A stretch of DNA of 64,000 nucleotides from AC-49 sp963817035 (GCA_963817035.1 CAWFMM010000004.1:1550001-1614000); one strand, 5' to 3'; positions 43,554 to 55,328 are shown, counted from the stretch's first letter. Notes: generated from the sequence alone by a model not told the origin. Translations and numbers: made by a program.

Positions 43554-44591
43554 GACCGCGAAGCCGGCCGGCACGGTGAGCGCATCGAACGTGGCGATCG
43601 CGTAGCGGTCGGTCATCCCGGCGATGTAGTCGGTGACGCGCTGGGCGAGGTCGGCGCCGGGGGCTCCGCCGGCGTCGGGGAGCAGCTCGGGGTGGCTGCT
43701 GTAGTGGTCGAAGAGCATGCGGATGACGAGCTCGATCTTCGCGTGTTCGCGGCGCACGTCCTCGCGCAGGTAGACGTTCTCGAACATGAATGTGCGCAGC
43801 GCGTCCATCGCCGGCCCGGCTTCATCGCCCTGGACGATGTCGCCGGCGGGCAGCGAGTGCTCCACGAGGTCGTGGACGAGCGTGTCGATCCGTGCGCTGC
43901 CGGTGTCGCCGAGGACGGCGATCGCCTCGGCCGGCAGCTCGGCCGGATCGAGGACCTCGGCGCGGACCGCGTCGTCGATGTCGTGATTGATGTAGGCGAC
44001 GCGATCGACGAGGCGCACGATCCGGCCCTCGAGTGTCCGCGGCGGCGCAGCGCGGCCCGAGTGCCCGGCAATCCCGTCGATCACGTCGGCGACGAGATTG
44101 AGCCCGGTGTAGTCGCGCTCGAGCACCTCGACGACGCGGACCGAGTGCTCGTAGTGGCGAAAGCCGGTGCCGAAGCGCTCGCGCAGGCAGAGGTCGAGGA
44201 ACTCCTCGCCGACATGCCCGAACGGCGTGTGGCCGAGGTCGTGGCCCAGCCCGATCGCCTCGACGAGGTCCTCGTTGAGCGCCAGTGCACGCGCAACGCC
44301 ACGGGCGATCTGCGTGACCTCGAGTGTGTGGGTCAGCCGCGTGCGGTAATGATCGCCGCGCGGGGCGATGAAGACCTGGGTTTTGTGGCTCAGGCGCCGA
44401 AACGCTTTGGAGTGCACGATCCGGTCGCGATCACGTTGCACGGGGGTGCGCAACGAGCAGTCGGGCTCGTCGTGCGCCCGGCGCGCCGGGTAGGAGCGCG
44501 CGGCGAGCGGCGACAGGTAGCTGTCCTCCCACGCCTGGCGAGCGAGCGCAAAGCGCTCGGCAACGGGGCCGGGAGGAGCATCGGACTGCAT
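43551..44591 (-). CDS. dgt: Deoxyguanosinetriphosphate triphosphohydrolase-like protein
   Basis: 346 residues. RDRDRIVHSKAFRRLSHKTQ near 60, HD metal motif in GLGHDLGHTPFGHVGEE, and RTLEGRIVRLVDRVAYINHD. It cleaves dNTPs to nucleosides and triphosphate, limiting the dNTP pool. It lies between dnaG and ppdK, and the actinobacterial pairing dgt-dnaG is common. The ATG at 44591 begins MQSDAPPGPV, 25 nt after the ppdK stop. Confidence 0.94.
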   Translation of the reverse strand: MQSDAPPGPVAERFALARQAWEDSYLSPLAARSYPARRAHDEPDCSLRTPVQRDRDRIVHSKAFRRLSHKTQVFIAPRGDHYRTRLTHTLEVTQIARGVARALALNEDLVEAIGLGHDLGHTPFGHVGEEFLDLCLRERFGTGFRHYEHSVRVVEVLERDYTGLNLVADVIDGIAGHSGRAAPPRTLEGRIVRLVDRVAYINHDIDDAVRAEVLDPAELPAEAIAVLGDTGSARIDTLVHDLVEHSLPAGDIVQGDEAGPAMDALRTFMFENVYLREDVRREHAKIELVIRMLFDHYSSHPELLPDAGGAPGADLAQRVTDYIAGMTDRYAIATFDALTVPAGFAV

Positions 44592-44616
44592 CGGGCGATT
44601 CTCGCAGTGTCGGCGA

Positions 44617-47235
<2,619 letters not shown>

Positions 47236-47242
47236 CGGTCCC

Positions 47243-47248
47243 AGCCTA
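47243..47248 (-). promoter_or_regulatory. Putative -10 box (TAGGCT) for ppdK, overlapping the recO stop codon
   Basis: TAGGCT on the minus strand, 7 nt before the ppdK ATG at 47235. Its TAG is the recO stop (47246-47248), the same arrangement as at dgt-dnaG. Confidence 0.5.
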
Positions 47249-47962
47249 ACTGGCGGCACGGAGGCGCAGATGCGCGTGGTACTCGACCGTCTCGGAGATC
47301 GCGCGCTCGGCCTGACGCAGGGCCCGATCCGACGCGGGCGGCGTGTCGGTCAGCGGCCGGCCGAGCGCGGTGACCATGAACGTGTGCGCCTCCTCGTCGA
47401 GGACGAATGACGAGGCTTCACACGAACCGCACACGACGCCGCCCGCGGCGCCGCTGAAGCCGACGACCTCTTCGCGCTCGCCGCACGACGCGCACGCCCC
47501 GAGCTGTGGCGCAAAGCCGGCCGCGAGCATCAGCTTGAGCCGGAACGCGAGCTGGTTGGCGAGCGTCGCGCGACCGGGCTCGCGCTCGAGCAGCGACAGC
47601 TCGTTGCACAGCAGGTTGAACACCTCGGGGTGCGGCTCACCGCTGTCGAACATCCGTGCGACGGCGTCGCACGCGCGGCTGGCACCGTCGAGCGCGCCCG
47701 GGTGGTCGCGCAACCCGGCGTGGGCGGCGACGGTGTCGACGCCGGTCACCGTGGCGAGGTCGCCACGGCCCTCGTGGAGCAGCAGCGCAACGTGGCTGAA
47801 CGGCTCCAGGCGCCCACCAAAGCGGCTGCGTGTGCGCCGCACACCCTTGGCGATCGCGCCGATCCGTCCACGGCTCGGCGTGTAGAGGTGGAGGATCCGA
47901 TCGGCCTCGCCGAAGCGCAGCGAGCGCAGGACGACCGCCTCGGCCTTCAGCGGTGCCGGCAC
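47246..47962 (-). CDS. recO: DNA repair protein RecO
   Basis: 238 residues. N-terminal OB fold (KAEAVVLRSLRFGEADRILH), helical middle, and a C-terminal zinc finger with CASCG and CGSCE (about 162-190). It loads RecA with RecR and anneals strands in the RecFOR pathway. It starts MPAPLKAEAVVL and is divergent from the glutaredoxin gene across 27 bp. Confidence 0.93.
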   Translation of the reverse strand: MPAPLKAEAVVLRSLRFGEADRILHLYTPSRGRIGAIAKGVRRTRSRFGGRLEPFSHVALLLHEGRGDLATVTGVDTVAAHAGLRDHPGALDGASRACDAVARMFDSGEPHPEVFNLLCNELSLLEREPGRATLANQLAFRLKLMLAAGFAPQLGACASCGEREEVVGFSGAAGGVVCGSCEASSFVLDEEAHTFMVTALGRPLTDTPPASDRALRQAERAISETVEYHAHLRLRAAS

Positions 47963-47973
47963 GACGCCTTCGC

Positions 47974-47979
47974 TATCTT
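47974..47979 (+). promoter_or_regulatory. Putative -10 box (TATCTT) for the glutaredoxin gene
   Basis: TATCTT ends 10 nt before the ATG at 47990, within the short divergent space between recO and the glutaredoxin gene. Confidence 0.45.
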
Positions 47980-47989
47980 TTGTGAAGTA

Positions 47990-48244
47990 ATGGAAAGAGA
48001 AATCATCGTCTACACCACGGAGCCGTGCTCCTTCTGCCTCCGCGCCAAGCAGCTGCTGACAAAGCGCGGACTGGAGTACTCCGAAGTCAATCTGTCAAAG
48101 GACCCGGCCGGACGCGAAGAACTCGCCGCGCGGACGGGCATGTTCTCGTTCCCGCAGGTCGTCATCGACGGCGAGATCCTCGGCGGCTGGCGCGAGGTCC
48201 TCGAGGCCGACGAGGCCGGGCGCCTCGAAGAGCTCGCCGCCTAG
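47990..48244 (+). CDS. Glutaredoxin-like protein
   Basis: 84 residues with the thioredoxin fold: IIVYTTEPCSFCLRAKQLL carries the redox CSFC pair, followed by FSFPQVVIDGEILGG with the cis-Pro and GG motif. It reduces disulfides, with glutathione or mycothiol-type thiols as possible partners. Actinobacteria usually lack glutathione, so a mycoredoxin role is possible. It is convergent with mutM, and the two stop codons share one CTAG. Confidence 0.92.
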   Translation: MEREIIVYTTEPCSFCLRAKQLLTKRGLEYSEVNLSKDPAGREELAARTGMFSFPQVVIDGEILGGWREVLEADEAGRLEELAA

Positions 48245-49080
48245 CGGCGCGGTGCCCGCGGGCGCGGCTGACAGCGCTCGCAGACGTAGGTACCGCGGCC
48301 TCCGACGACCATCTTCACGATCGTGGCACCGCAGGTTCCGCACGGCTCGCCCTCGCGCAGGTGCACCTGGAAGTCGTGCTGGAAGGAGCCGCTGACGCCG
48401 TCGGGATGGCGAAAGTCGTCGATCGTCGAACCACCGGCCTCGATGCCCGCGTTGAGCGTCTCGACGACCGCCGTCGCGAGCGCCTCGTACTGCGCACGTC
48501 GCAGCGAGCCGGCGGCGCGTAGCGGGTGGATCCGCGCCGTGAACAGCGCCTCGTCGGCATAGATGTTGCCGACACCGGCGACGCGGCGCTGGTCGAGCAG
48601 GAACGCCTTGACCGGGGCGCGGCGCCCGCGGGCCAGCGCCGCCAGCGCCGGACCGCTCAGCTCGCCGTCGAGCGGCTCGAGCCCGACCCGGGCGGCGAAG
48701 AACGCGTCGCGGGCCTCGGTGCCGAGCATCAGCTCACCGGTGCCAAAGCGCCGCGGATCGCAGAACCACAGCTCGTGGCCGTCGTCGAAGCCCATGGCAA
48801 CGCGCGAGTACGGCGTCTCGGGCGGCGGATCGTAGAGCAGTGTCCCGGTCATGCGCAGATGCATGAGCAGGTGGACATCGTCCTCGAGCACCCAGTCGAG
48901 GTACTTGCCGCGCCGGTGCAGCGACTCGACGCGGCGCCCGACGACGGCGTCGGCGAGCGCGTCGGCGCCCAGCGGCTGACACCAGCGCGGATCGAGGATC
49001 TCCAGGCTCTGTATGACCCGCTCCGCCACGTGTGGCGCGACCTGGCGGCGGATCGTCTCGACTTCGGGAAGCTCGGGCAC
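48241..49080 (-). CDS. mutM: Formamidopyrimidine-DNA glycosylase
   Basis: 279 residues. MPELPEVETIRRQ supplies the catalytic Pro2 and Glu3. Further motifs are RRGKYLDW (Lys near 58), the H2TH region VAGVGNIYADEALF, and the C-terminal zinc finger (CGTCG ... CERCQ). It removes oxidised purines such as 8-oxoG and nicks the strand. The conserved N-terminus fixes the start. Confidence 0.97.
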   Translation of the reverse strand: MPELPEVETIRRQVAPHVAERVIQSLEILDPRWCQPLGADALADAVVGRRVESLHRRGKYLDWVLEDDVHLLMHLRMTGTLLYDPPPETPYSRVAMGFDDGHELWFCDPRRFGTGELMLGTEARDAFFAARVGLEPLDGELSGPALAALARGRRAPVKAFLLDQRRVAGVGNIYADEALFTARIHPLRAAGSLRRAQYEALATAVVETLNAGIEAGGSTIDDFRHPDGVSGSFQHDFQVHLREGEPCGTCGATIVKMVVGGRGTYVCERCQPRPRAPRR

Positions 49081-49119
49081 GACACTAGCCTACGAAGACG
49101 GTGCCCTCGGGCTCAGCCG

Positions 49120-50064
49120 TCAGGCGATCGTGGCCCTCGGGTGCGCTTTGAAGTAGACGTCCTTCAGGCGGTCTGCCGAGAGGTGGGTGTAGATCTGGGT
49201 GGTTGCGATGTCGGCGTGGCCGAGCATCTCCTGCAACGAGCGCAGGTCACAGCCCCCCGCGAGCAAGTGCGTGGCGAACGTGTGACGCAGCGTGTGCGGA
49301 CTCATCTTCGTATCGAGCCCGACGGCGCGGGCATGGCGCTGAACGATCTTGTAGAGCCCCTGGCGGGTCAGGCCGGTGCCCCGGAGATTTACGAAGAGAT
49401 GCGTCTCGTCGTGGTCGCCGATCAGAGCCGGGCGCGCCCGGCGGATGTAGCTGCGAACCGCCGACATCGCCGCGCGGCCGACCGGCACCTGGCGCTCCTT
49501 GGAGCCCTTGCCGCGGGTGCGCAGCGTCGCGTTGGTCAGATCGATGTCGGAGACGTGGAGCTCGATCGCCTCGGTCGCCCGCAGACCGCAGGCGTACATG
49601 AGCTCGAGCAGTGCGCGATCGCGCACCGAACCGGGGTCTGAACCACGCGGCGCGCGCAACAGCCTGGCCACCTCGTCGCGACTGAGCACCTGCGGCAGGC
49701 GCTGGCTCTTGCGCGGCGCGCGCAGGTCGGCCGTCGGGTCGCCATCGACGAGCCCTTCGCGACGCAGGTGGCGAAAGAACGAGCGCATGCACGCGGCCTT
49801 GCGCTGCAGCGTCGCCGGCGCGACCGGCGGCCGGTTGGGGCCGCCGTGGGCCAGTTCGCTGAGGAAGCTGGCGAGGTCGGTGTGGGTCGCGCCGAGGATC
49901 TCGACATGCTTGCCGTCCAGATGGGCTCCGAGCTGGAGAAGGTCGGAGCGGTAAGCGTCGAGCGTGTTGCGCGACAGGCCGCGTTCGAACTCCAGGTAGG
50001 CCAGGAAATCCAGGACGTGGTGTTCGAAGCTGCGCTCCCGCAGCGGTGCCTGAGCTACTGCCAT
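49120..50064 (-). CDS. xerD: Site-specific tyrosine recombinase XerD
   Basis: 314 residues from an ATG at 50064 (a GTG two codons earlier is also possible). N-terminal SAM-like domain (HVLDFLAYLEFERGLSRNT), then the catalytic domain with GLRATEAIEL (Arg), SPHTLRHTFATHLL (His-x-x-Arg), LGHADIATTQIY (His, and the Tyr nucleophile). It resolves chromosome dimers with XerC at dif. The position beyond nudix in the recN-steAB-pyrG block is the normal actinobacterial location of xerD. It is therefore not an element integrase. Confidence 0.95.
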   Translation of the reverse strand: MAVAQAPLRERSFEHHVLDFLAYLEFERGLSRNTLDAYRSDLLQLGAHLDGKHVEILGATHTDLASFLSELAHGGPNRPPVAPATLQRKAACMRSFFRHLRREGLVDGDPTADLRAPRKSQRLPQVLSRDEVARLLRAPRGSDPGSVRDRALLELMYACGLRATEAIELHVSDIDLTNATLRTRGKGSKERQVPVGRAAMSAVRSYIRRARPALIGDHDETHLFVNLRGTGLTRQGLYKIVQRHARAVGLDTKMSPHTLRHTFATHLLAGGCDLRSLQEMLGHADIATTQIYTHLSADRLKDVYFKAHPRATIA

Positions 50065-50115
50065 GGCCACCGTTTCGGCAGTTGCGGCGGCCCTCCTCGC
50101 GGTGCAACGCCACTG

Positions 50116-50661
50116 TCAGGCGCCGGACGAGCGCCGTCGGGCCAGCTCGAGCAGTCCGATTCGGGTCTTGGCGTCGCGAACCTCGCCGAGGAGATCGTCG
50201 AGTTGATGCATCGGCCACGGGACGATCTCGATGCGTTCGGTCTCCCCGGAATCGGCGGTCGCGTCGCTGAGATCGGTGGCCAGGAAGAGGTGGACCTCCT
50301 CGTCGAGGATTCCGACGCTGGCCCAGAACGAGCCCAGCGACTCCCACGTCGCCGCGGCCTTGCCGATCTCCTCGGCGAGCTCGAGCTGCGCGGTCTGCAG
50401 CGGCGTCAGGTCCGGGTGGTCGAGCTTGCCGGCCGGGATCTCGAGCACGTTGGGGTCCCCCACCGTCTCGCGCGGCTGGAGCACGAGCCAGACGTGGAGA
50501 TCGTCGTGGGCGACGATGGCGACGGCGCCCGGGTGACGGACGATCTCGCGGCTCACCTCCTCGCCGTCGGGGTAGGCGAAGTGTTCGACGCGCACCGTGA
50601 CGATCTTGCCGGCGAAGACGGTCTCGCCGCCCAGGGCGATGAAGTCGCGGTCATTGGTCAT
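50116..50661 (-). CDS. Nudix hydrolase, ADP-ribose pyrophosphatase type
   Basis: 181 residues. The Nudix box can be read as IPAGKLDHPDLTPLQ then TAQLELAEEIG. The catalytic Glu pair of the LxxEE core is present, but the Arg of the usual REUxEE is Leu. The upstream VVVLQPRET-like strand and IPAGKL fit ADP-ribose pyrophosphatases. The ATG overlaps the DUF3866 stop (ATGA), and the stop is 52 bp from the xerD start. Confidence 0.87.
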   Translation of the reverse strand: MTNDRDFIALGGETVFAGKIVTVRVEHFAYPDGEEVSREIVRHPGAVAIVAHDDLHVWLVLQPRETVGDPNVLEIPAGKLDHPDLTPLQTAQLELAEEIGKAAATWESLGSFWASVGILDEEVHLFLATDLSDATADSGETERIEIVPWPMHQLDDLLGEVRDAKTRIGLLELARRRSSGA

Positions 50662-51677
50662 CCGTCGGCGAGCATGTCGGCGAGGACGCTGCCGCAGGCC
50701 AGGGCGGCGGCAAAGAACGTCGGGTCCTGCTGGAGCGTGCGCCCCATCGTGGTGCTCGGGAGCCCGCTGTTGGCGTAGCCGGGCAGGTCGACGGCGAGTT
50801 CGCGGATGTGGTGGTGGACGAGCTCGGCCGGGACGACCTGCTCGCCGACCGGAACGGCGATCGTCACGCGCCCGAGCAGGAGTCGCGCGACCGTTCGGGT
50901 GTGGTGGGAGACGCCTTGGTGGCGTTCGCGCGGGTCGCCGGACGACATCCGCGCGCACAGGGCGACCGGGCAGCCGAGGGCGAGCGCGGCGTGCGCGGAG
51001 TCCAGCGCGCTCATGCCACCGTGGCCCAGGGCGGACGCCGAGCCGAGGATGCCGGGGCCGGGGCCGGCGACCGCCGCGTCCCAGCCGGCGGTCGTCAGGC
51101 CGTGGTGCAGCGCGCCGATCGTCGTGATCGCTTCGTGCTCGCCGCCGAACGCCGGGCCGGCCGTGATGAAGTCGCACAGCAGGCCTTGCACTCTCAGGGC
51201 TGCGACCGTGCGCGAGTGGCCGCCGGGCAGCGCGCCGCCGGCCGTCTGGATGTAGCCGAGGCGGGCGTTGGGCTTGGCCTGGGCGAAGGCGTAGGCGAGA
51301 GCGGGGAGCTGACCGTGAAGGCTGAGGACGGCAGTCGGCCTGTCGATGGGTTTTGTCAGGCTCGGGCCCTCGACCGGTTCGACGGCGTGCTGGAGCGAGG
51401 TGTAGTTGAGCTTGAGGACGTGATCGTCGGTGGCCGGCGGCGCGTCGAGGCCGCGGGTGAGGTTGACGTGGACGATGTCGAAGCCACCGGAGCCGAGATT
51501 CAGGTCGAGCGCGGCGACGTTGACGACGACGAAGTCGCCGCGGTGGGTCTCTCCGACGAGGGTGGTGTCGGCGATGGCGGGGCGTTGTGTGCCTTCGATG
51601 GCGACGGTCAGGCGTTGCTCGCCGGTGGCTTCGGGCGGTTCGGCGGTGGTGACCATTCCTTGGCGCAGGCGGAGCAT
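50658..51677 (-). CDS. DUF3866-family protein
   Basis: 339 residues. A first quarter of beta strands (LTVAIEGTQRPAIADTTLVG) is followed by a Gly/Ala-rich alpha/beta core with YIQTAGGALPGGHSRTVAAL, TAGPAFGGEHEAITTIGALHH and GPGPGILGSASALGHGGM. These patterns are conserved among actinobacterial DUF3866 proteins encoded next to the same nudix/pyrG cluster. The biochemical role is unknown. The glycine-rich loops suggest a nucleotide or phosphate ligand. A TACCCT box ends 11 nt before the ATG. Confidence 0.82.
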   Translation of the reverse strand: MLRLRQGMVTTAEPPEATGEQRLTVAIEGTQRPAIADTTLVGETHRGDFVVVNVAALDLNLGSGGFDIVHVNLTRGLDAPPATDDHVLKLNYTSLQHAVEPVEGPSLTKPIDRPTAVLSLHGQLPALAYAFAQAKPNARLGYIQTAGGALPGGHSRTVAALRVQGLLCDFITAGPAFGGEHEAITTIGALHHGLTTAGWDAAVAGPGPGILGSASALGHGGMSALDSAHAALALGCPVALCARMSSGDPRERHQGVSHHTRTVARLLLGRVTIAVPVGEQVVPAELVHHHIRELAVDLPGYANSGLPSTTMGRTLQQDPTFFAAALACGSVLADMLADG

Positions 51678-51688
51678 GGTGGGCTCGG

Positions 51689-51694
51689 AGGGTA
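51689..51694 (-). promoter_or_regulatory. Putative -10 box (TACCCT) for the DUF3866 gene
   Basis: TACCCT on the minus strand ends 11 nt before the ATG at 51677. A second TAnnnT (TAGCGT, next to the M20 stop) lies about 25 nt further upstream. Confidence 0.35.
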
Positions 51695-51717
51695 TGGGGC
51701 GCGCGCGAACAGCGACG

Positions 51718-52824
51718 CTACGCCAGCTCGTCGACGAGCGCGAACACCACGTCCAGCATCCCCTCCAGCGCCGCCACGCTGACGCGCTCGTCGGGCTGGT
51801 GGTTGCGCTCGGTGCCGTTGGCGAGGTTGGTGCAGTGAAAGCCGGAGACCTCGAACGCGTTGGCGTCCGACCCGCCGCCGGTCGGGACGCGGCGCGGGGT
51901 GTAGCCGCACGCGCGCAGCGCCGCCTCGGCCGCGAGGACGCCGGGGGCGTCGGTGCGCTGGCGATAGCCGGTGAACTCGCGCGCGACGACGACGTCGAGA
52001 TCGCACGAGCAGACCGGGTCGTTGGCCGCGTCGTGGAGGTGGTCGACCATCTCGGCGACCAGCGCTTCGACGGTGTCCTCGCTCAGCGACCGCGCTTCGG
52101 CCTCGATCCGGCAGCGCTCGGGCACGACGTTGCGCCCCGTCCCGCCCGCGATGATCCCGACGTTGGCCGTCGTCCGCTCGTCGAGGCGCCCCAGACGCAT
52201 CGCGGCGATCGCCTTCGACGCGGCGAGGATCGCGCTGCGCCCGTCTTCCGGCCGGATGCCGGCGTGCGCCGCCGCCCCGACGAACTCCGCCTCGATTCGT
52301 ACGTAGGTCGGGGACGAGACGATCACCTCGCCGATCGGCGAGGCGTGGTCAAAGACGTAGCCGAGATCGGACCTCAGAACGCTGACGTCGAACGCGGCCG
52401 CGCCGCGCAGGCCGATCTCCTCCTGGACCGTGAACAGCGCCTCGAGGCCGATCGGGGAGCCCTCGATCGTCGCGCGGCGCAGCAGCTCCACGATCATCGC
52501 GACCGCAGCCTTGTTGTCGGCGCCGAGGATCGCCTCGTTGCGGTTGAACCACTGACCGTCTTCGCAGACCGGCTCGATCGGGATGTCCCCGTGCCCGACG
52601 GTGTCCATGTGCGCGCAGAACATCACGCAACGCTCGCCGCGCCCGGCGAGTCGGGCGAGCAGGTTGCCGCTGGAGTCGGCGGTCGTCGGGATCCCGATCG
52701 CCGCAAGCTCGGCGGTCAGCCAGTCGGCGACCGCGGCTTCCGAGCCTGACGGGCTCGGGATTGCGCACAGCGCCGCGAACGTCTGCGCCAGGCGCCGGCG
52801 CTCGGGCTCGCTAGCTGGACGCAC
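51718..52824 (-). CDS. M20-family metallopeptidase (PepT-like)
   Basis: About 368 residues. Metal ligands in FCAHMDTVGHGD and ILGADNKAAVAM, the catalytic Glu in FTVQEEIGLRG, a dimerisation insert (AHAGIRPEDGRSA), and a C-terminal TGGGSDANAF with the last ligand. PepT-like members are tripeptidases or aminoacylases. Start: GTG 52824 (VRPASEPERRRLAQTF) matches where family members begin and overlaps pyrG by 14 nt. A GTG at 52863 would add 13 residues and a longer overlap. Confidence 0.88.
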   Translation of the reverse strand: MRPASEPERRRLAQTFAALCAIPSPSGSEAAVADWLTAELAAIGIPTTADSSGNLLARLAGRGERCVMFCAHMDTVGHGDIPIEPVCEDGQWFNRNEAILGADNKAAVAMIVELLRRATIEGSPIGLEALFTVQEEIGLRGAAAFDVSVLRSDLGYVFDHASPIGEVIVSSPTYVRIEAEFVGAAAHAGIRPEDGRSAILAASKAIAAMRLGRLDERTTANVGIIAGGTGRNVVPERCRIEAEARSLSEDTVEALVAEMVDHLHDAANDPVCSCDLDVVVAREFTGYRQRTDAPGVLAAEAALRACGYTPRRVPTGGGSDANAFEVSGFHCTNLANGTERNHQPDERVSVAALEGMLDVVFALVDELA

Positions 52825-54472
52825 GCGTGATGCGAACCTCGGCGGGGTGCTCGCTGTGAGCACGCCGGCCGGCCGCGGCCACGAACTCGCGGAACAGCGG
52901 CGCCGGACGCTCGGGGCGTGACTTGAACTCGGGGTGGTACTGCGAGGCGACGAAGAACGGATGGTCGGCGAGTTCGATGACCTCGACCAGGCGCTCGTCG
53001 GGCGAGGTGCCGCAGACCACGAGGCCGGCCGCCTCCAACCGCTTACGCAGCGAGATCGACACCTCGTAGCGGTGGCGATGGCGCTCGTAGATGACCGCCT
53101 CGCCGTAGATCTCGCGGGCGTGAGTGTCGTCGTGAAGCTTGATCGGGTCGGCGCCCAGGCGCATCGTGCCGCCGAGGTCTGAGACCTCCTTCTGCTCGGG
53201 CAGGAGGTCGATCACCGGCCACTCGGTCTCGATGTCCATCTCGGTCGAGTTGGCGCCCGGCATCCCGGCGACGTTGCGCGCGAACTCGCTGACCGCGACG
53301 TGCATGCCCAGGCAGATGCCGAGGTACGGGATCTCCTGCTCGCGGGCGACGCGCGCGGCACGGATCTTGCCCTCCCAGCCACGCCCGCCGAAGCCACCGG
53401 GAACGAGGATGCCGTCGGCGGAGCTCAGGCGCTCAAGCGCGATATCGTCGGTCTCCAGCGTCTCGGAGTCGACCCAGTCGATCTCGATCTTGTGGCCGTG
53501 CATGAACCCGGCGTGGCGCAGCGACTCGCACACCGACAGGTAGGCATCTTCGAGCGCCACGTACTTGCCGACCAGCGCGATGCGGATCGTGCCATCGGCG
53601 GCGTCGGCGCGCTCGCAGATCTCGTCCCACTCGCGCAGATCGGGTGCCGGCGCCTCGATCGAGAAGAACTCGGTGATGAAGTCGTCGACGCCCTCGTGGG
53701 CGTACCAGAGCGGCACCTTGTAGATGTTGTCGACGTCCTTGGCCGAGACGACGGCGTCGGGTGGCAGCGACGCGAACAGCGCAATCTTCTTGCGGATCTC
53801 GTCGCTCAGGGCCGACTCTGAGCGGCAGAGCAGCATGTCGGGCTGGATCCCGATGCGCCGCAGCTCGTTGACCGAGTGCTGGGTCGGCTTGGTCTTGAGC
53901 TCCCCCGCGTGGCCGATGTACGGGACGAGCGTCAGGTGGATGAACATGCAGTTGCGCCGACCGACGTCGACCGGGAACTGACGGATCGCCTCGAGGAACG
54001 GCAGCGACTCGATGTCGCCGACCGTCCCGCCGATCTCGGTGATGACGACGTCGACGTCGGCGGTCTCCCCGATCAGCTTGATCCGCGACTTGATCTCGTC
54101 GGTGATGTGCGGGACGACCTGCACGGTCGCGCCGAGGTAGTCGCCGCGGCGCTCGCGGCGGATCACCGCGTTGTAGATGCCGCCCGCGGTGATATTCGAT
54201 GCGCGCGTCGTGTTGGTCGACGTGAAGCGCTCGTAGTGGCCGAGGTCGAGGTCGGTCTCGGCGCCGTCCTCGGTGACGAAGACCTCACCGTGCTGGTAGG
54301 GCGACATCGTCCCGGGGTCGATGTTGATGTACGGATCGAACTTCTGCAGGCCGACCGTGAGGCCCCGCGAGACGAGCAATCGCCCGATCGAGGCCGAGGC
54401 GATGCCCTTGCCGAGGGACGACACGACGCCGCCGGTGACGAAGATGTATCGAGTTTTGGAGGCGTCAGGCAT
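52811..54472 (-). CDS. pyrG: CTP synthase
   Basis: 553 residues. Amidoligase domain beginning YIFVTGGVVSSLGKGIASAS, then DPGTMSPYQHGEVFVTEDG. C-terminal class I glutaminase with nucleophile Cys in LGICLGMHVA and the His-Glu pair in SQYHPEFKSRP. It makes CTP from UTP and glutamine. The gene overlaps the M20 peptidase downstream and the MraY-like gene upstream (8 nt). Confidence 0.98.
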   Translation of the reverse strand: MPDASKTRYIFVTGGVVSSLGKGIASASIGRLLVSRGLTVGLQKFDPYINIDPGTMSPYQHGEVFVTEDGAETDLDLGHYERFTSTNTTRASNITAGGIYNAVIRRERRGDYLGATVQVVPHITDEIKSRIKLIGETADVDVVITEIGGTVGDIESLPFLEAIRQFPVDVGRRNCMFIHLTLVPYIGHAGELKTKPTQHSVNELRRIGIQPDMLLCRSESALSDEIRKKIALFASLPPDAVVSAKDVDNIYKVPLWYAHEGVDDFITEFFSIEAPAPDLREWDEICERADAADGTIRIALVGKYVALEDAYLSVCESLRHAGFMHGHKIEIDWVDSETLETDDIALERLSSADGILVPGGFGGRGWEGKIRAARVAREQEIPYLGICLGMHVAVSEFARNVAGMPGANSTEMDIETEWPVIDLLPEQKEVSDLGGTMRLGADPIKLHDDTHAREIYGEAVIYERHRHRYEVSISLRKRLEAAGLVVCGTSPDERLVEVIELADHPFFVASQYHPEFKSRPERPAPLFREFVAAAGRRAHSEHPAEVRITRASS

Positions 54473-55322
54473 GGGTGATTCTTCCTATTGAGTCTAGGTG
54501 ACGAAAACCGGGGGTGCGCTCGATGAACACGGAAATTGAACGGAATTCCCCATATGCGGTGAGCAGCGCGAGCACGACGAGCGCCACGGCCTGACCGGTC
54601 GTGCCGAGGCTCAGGACGATCCACAGGCCGGCCAGCCCCCCGACCAGGTTGGCGCCGGTGTCGCCGAGCATCGCCCGCTCGCGCAGGTCATAGAGCCCGG
54701 CGATGACCACCGGGCCGGCGAGCAGGCCCATCGCCTTGAGCGGGCCGAGATCCATCGTTCCGAGCGTCAGCCCGGCGGCGAGCAGCACAAAGGCCTTGAC
54801 CGAGCGGCCAGGACGCAGGTCGAGCAGGTTGAAGAAGTTCGTCGCCAGCACGAGGACACCGGCCGAGAGCAGCATGTCGCCGGTGGAACCGTCCGGACTC
54901 AGCGACACGAACAGCGCCAGGCCGAGCGCTCCGGCCGCCTTCAGCGCCCCGGTCGAGAACACGCCGCCGAGGACCGCGGCACCGTGGCCGCGCCAACCGC
55001 GCGCCATCGGCGGCGCGTCGGGGTCGGCCGGGGTGCTGCCGAGAACGTCGTCAACGAGCCCGAGCGCGGCGACCCCGACCGCGTAGATCAGGACCCGCGG
55101 CAGCTCGGCCGAGAAGACGTCGTCGCCAGTGATCTGCTCGAGCAACGCCAGCGGGCCGAGCGAGACGGTCGCCGCGGCGAGGACGAGGGCGCCGAACGGG
55201 AACGGCAGCGCCGCGCCGCGCCAGTTCTCGCGGACGTGCCGACCGGCGGCCATCGCGCTGCGGAGCGAGGGTGCGATGGCCAGTGCGACGACGGAGGCGA
55301 CGGCCAAAGGCAGGGTACGCAC
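54465..55322 (-). CDS. MraY-like polyprenyl-phosphate phosphosugar transferase (GT4 family membrane protein)
   Basis: 285 residues from a GTG, about ten hydrophobic helices. The acidic active-site loops are recognisable: LGLVDDVLGS, NFFNLLDLRPGRSVK and MLGDTGANLVGG. This is the WecA/MraY superfamily, which transfers a sugar-1-phosphate to undecaprenyl phosphate. It is shorter than MraY and WecA and lies outside any cell-wall cluster, so the donor sugar is uncertain. TAGGTT ends 6 nt before the start. It overlaps pyrG by 8 nt. Confidence 0.82.
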   Translation of the reverse strand: MRTLPLAVASVVALAIAPSLRSAMAAGRHVRENWRGAALPFPFGALVLAAATVSLGPLALLEQITGDDVFSAELPRVLIYAVGVAALGLVDDVLGSTPADPDAPPMARGWRGHGAAVLGGVFSTGALKAAGALGLALFVSLSPDGSTGDMLLSAGVLVLATNFFNLLDLRPGRSVKAFVLLAAGLTLGTMDLGPLKAMGLLAGPVVIAGLYDLRERAMLGDTGANLVGGLAGLWIVLSLGTTGQAVALVVLALLTAYGEFRSISVFIERTPGFRHLDSIGRITHA

Positions 55323-55328
55323 CCCAAG

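Noticed and set aside
49120..50064. Tyrosine recombinase as the integrase of the tRNA-flanked mini-island
   Set aside because: Sequence and gene neighbourhood are those of housekeeping XerD, 19 kb from the island.
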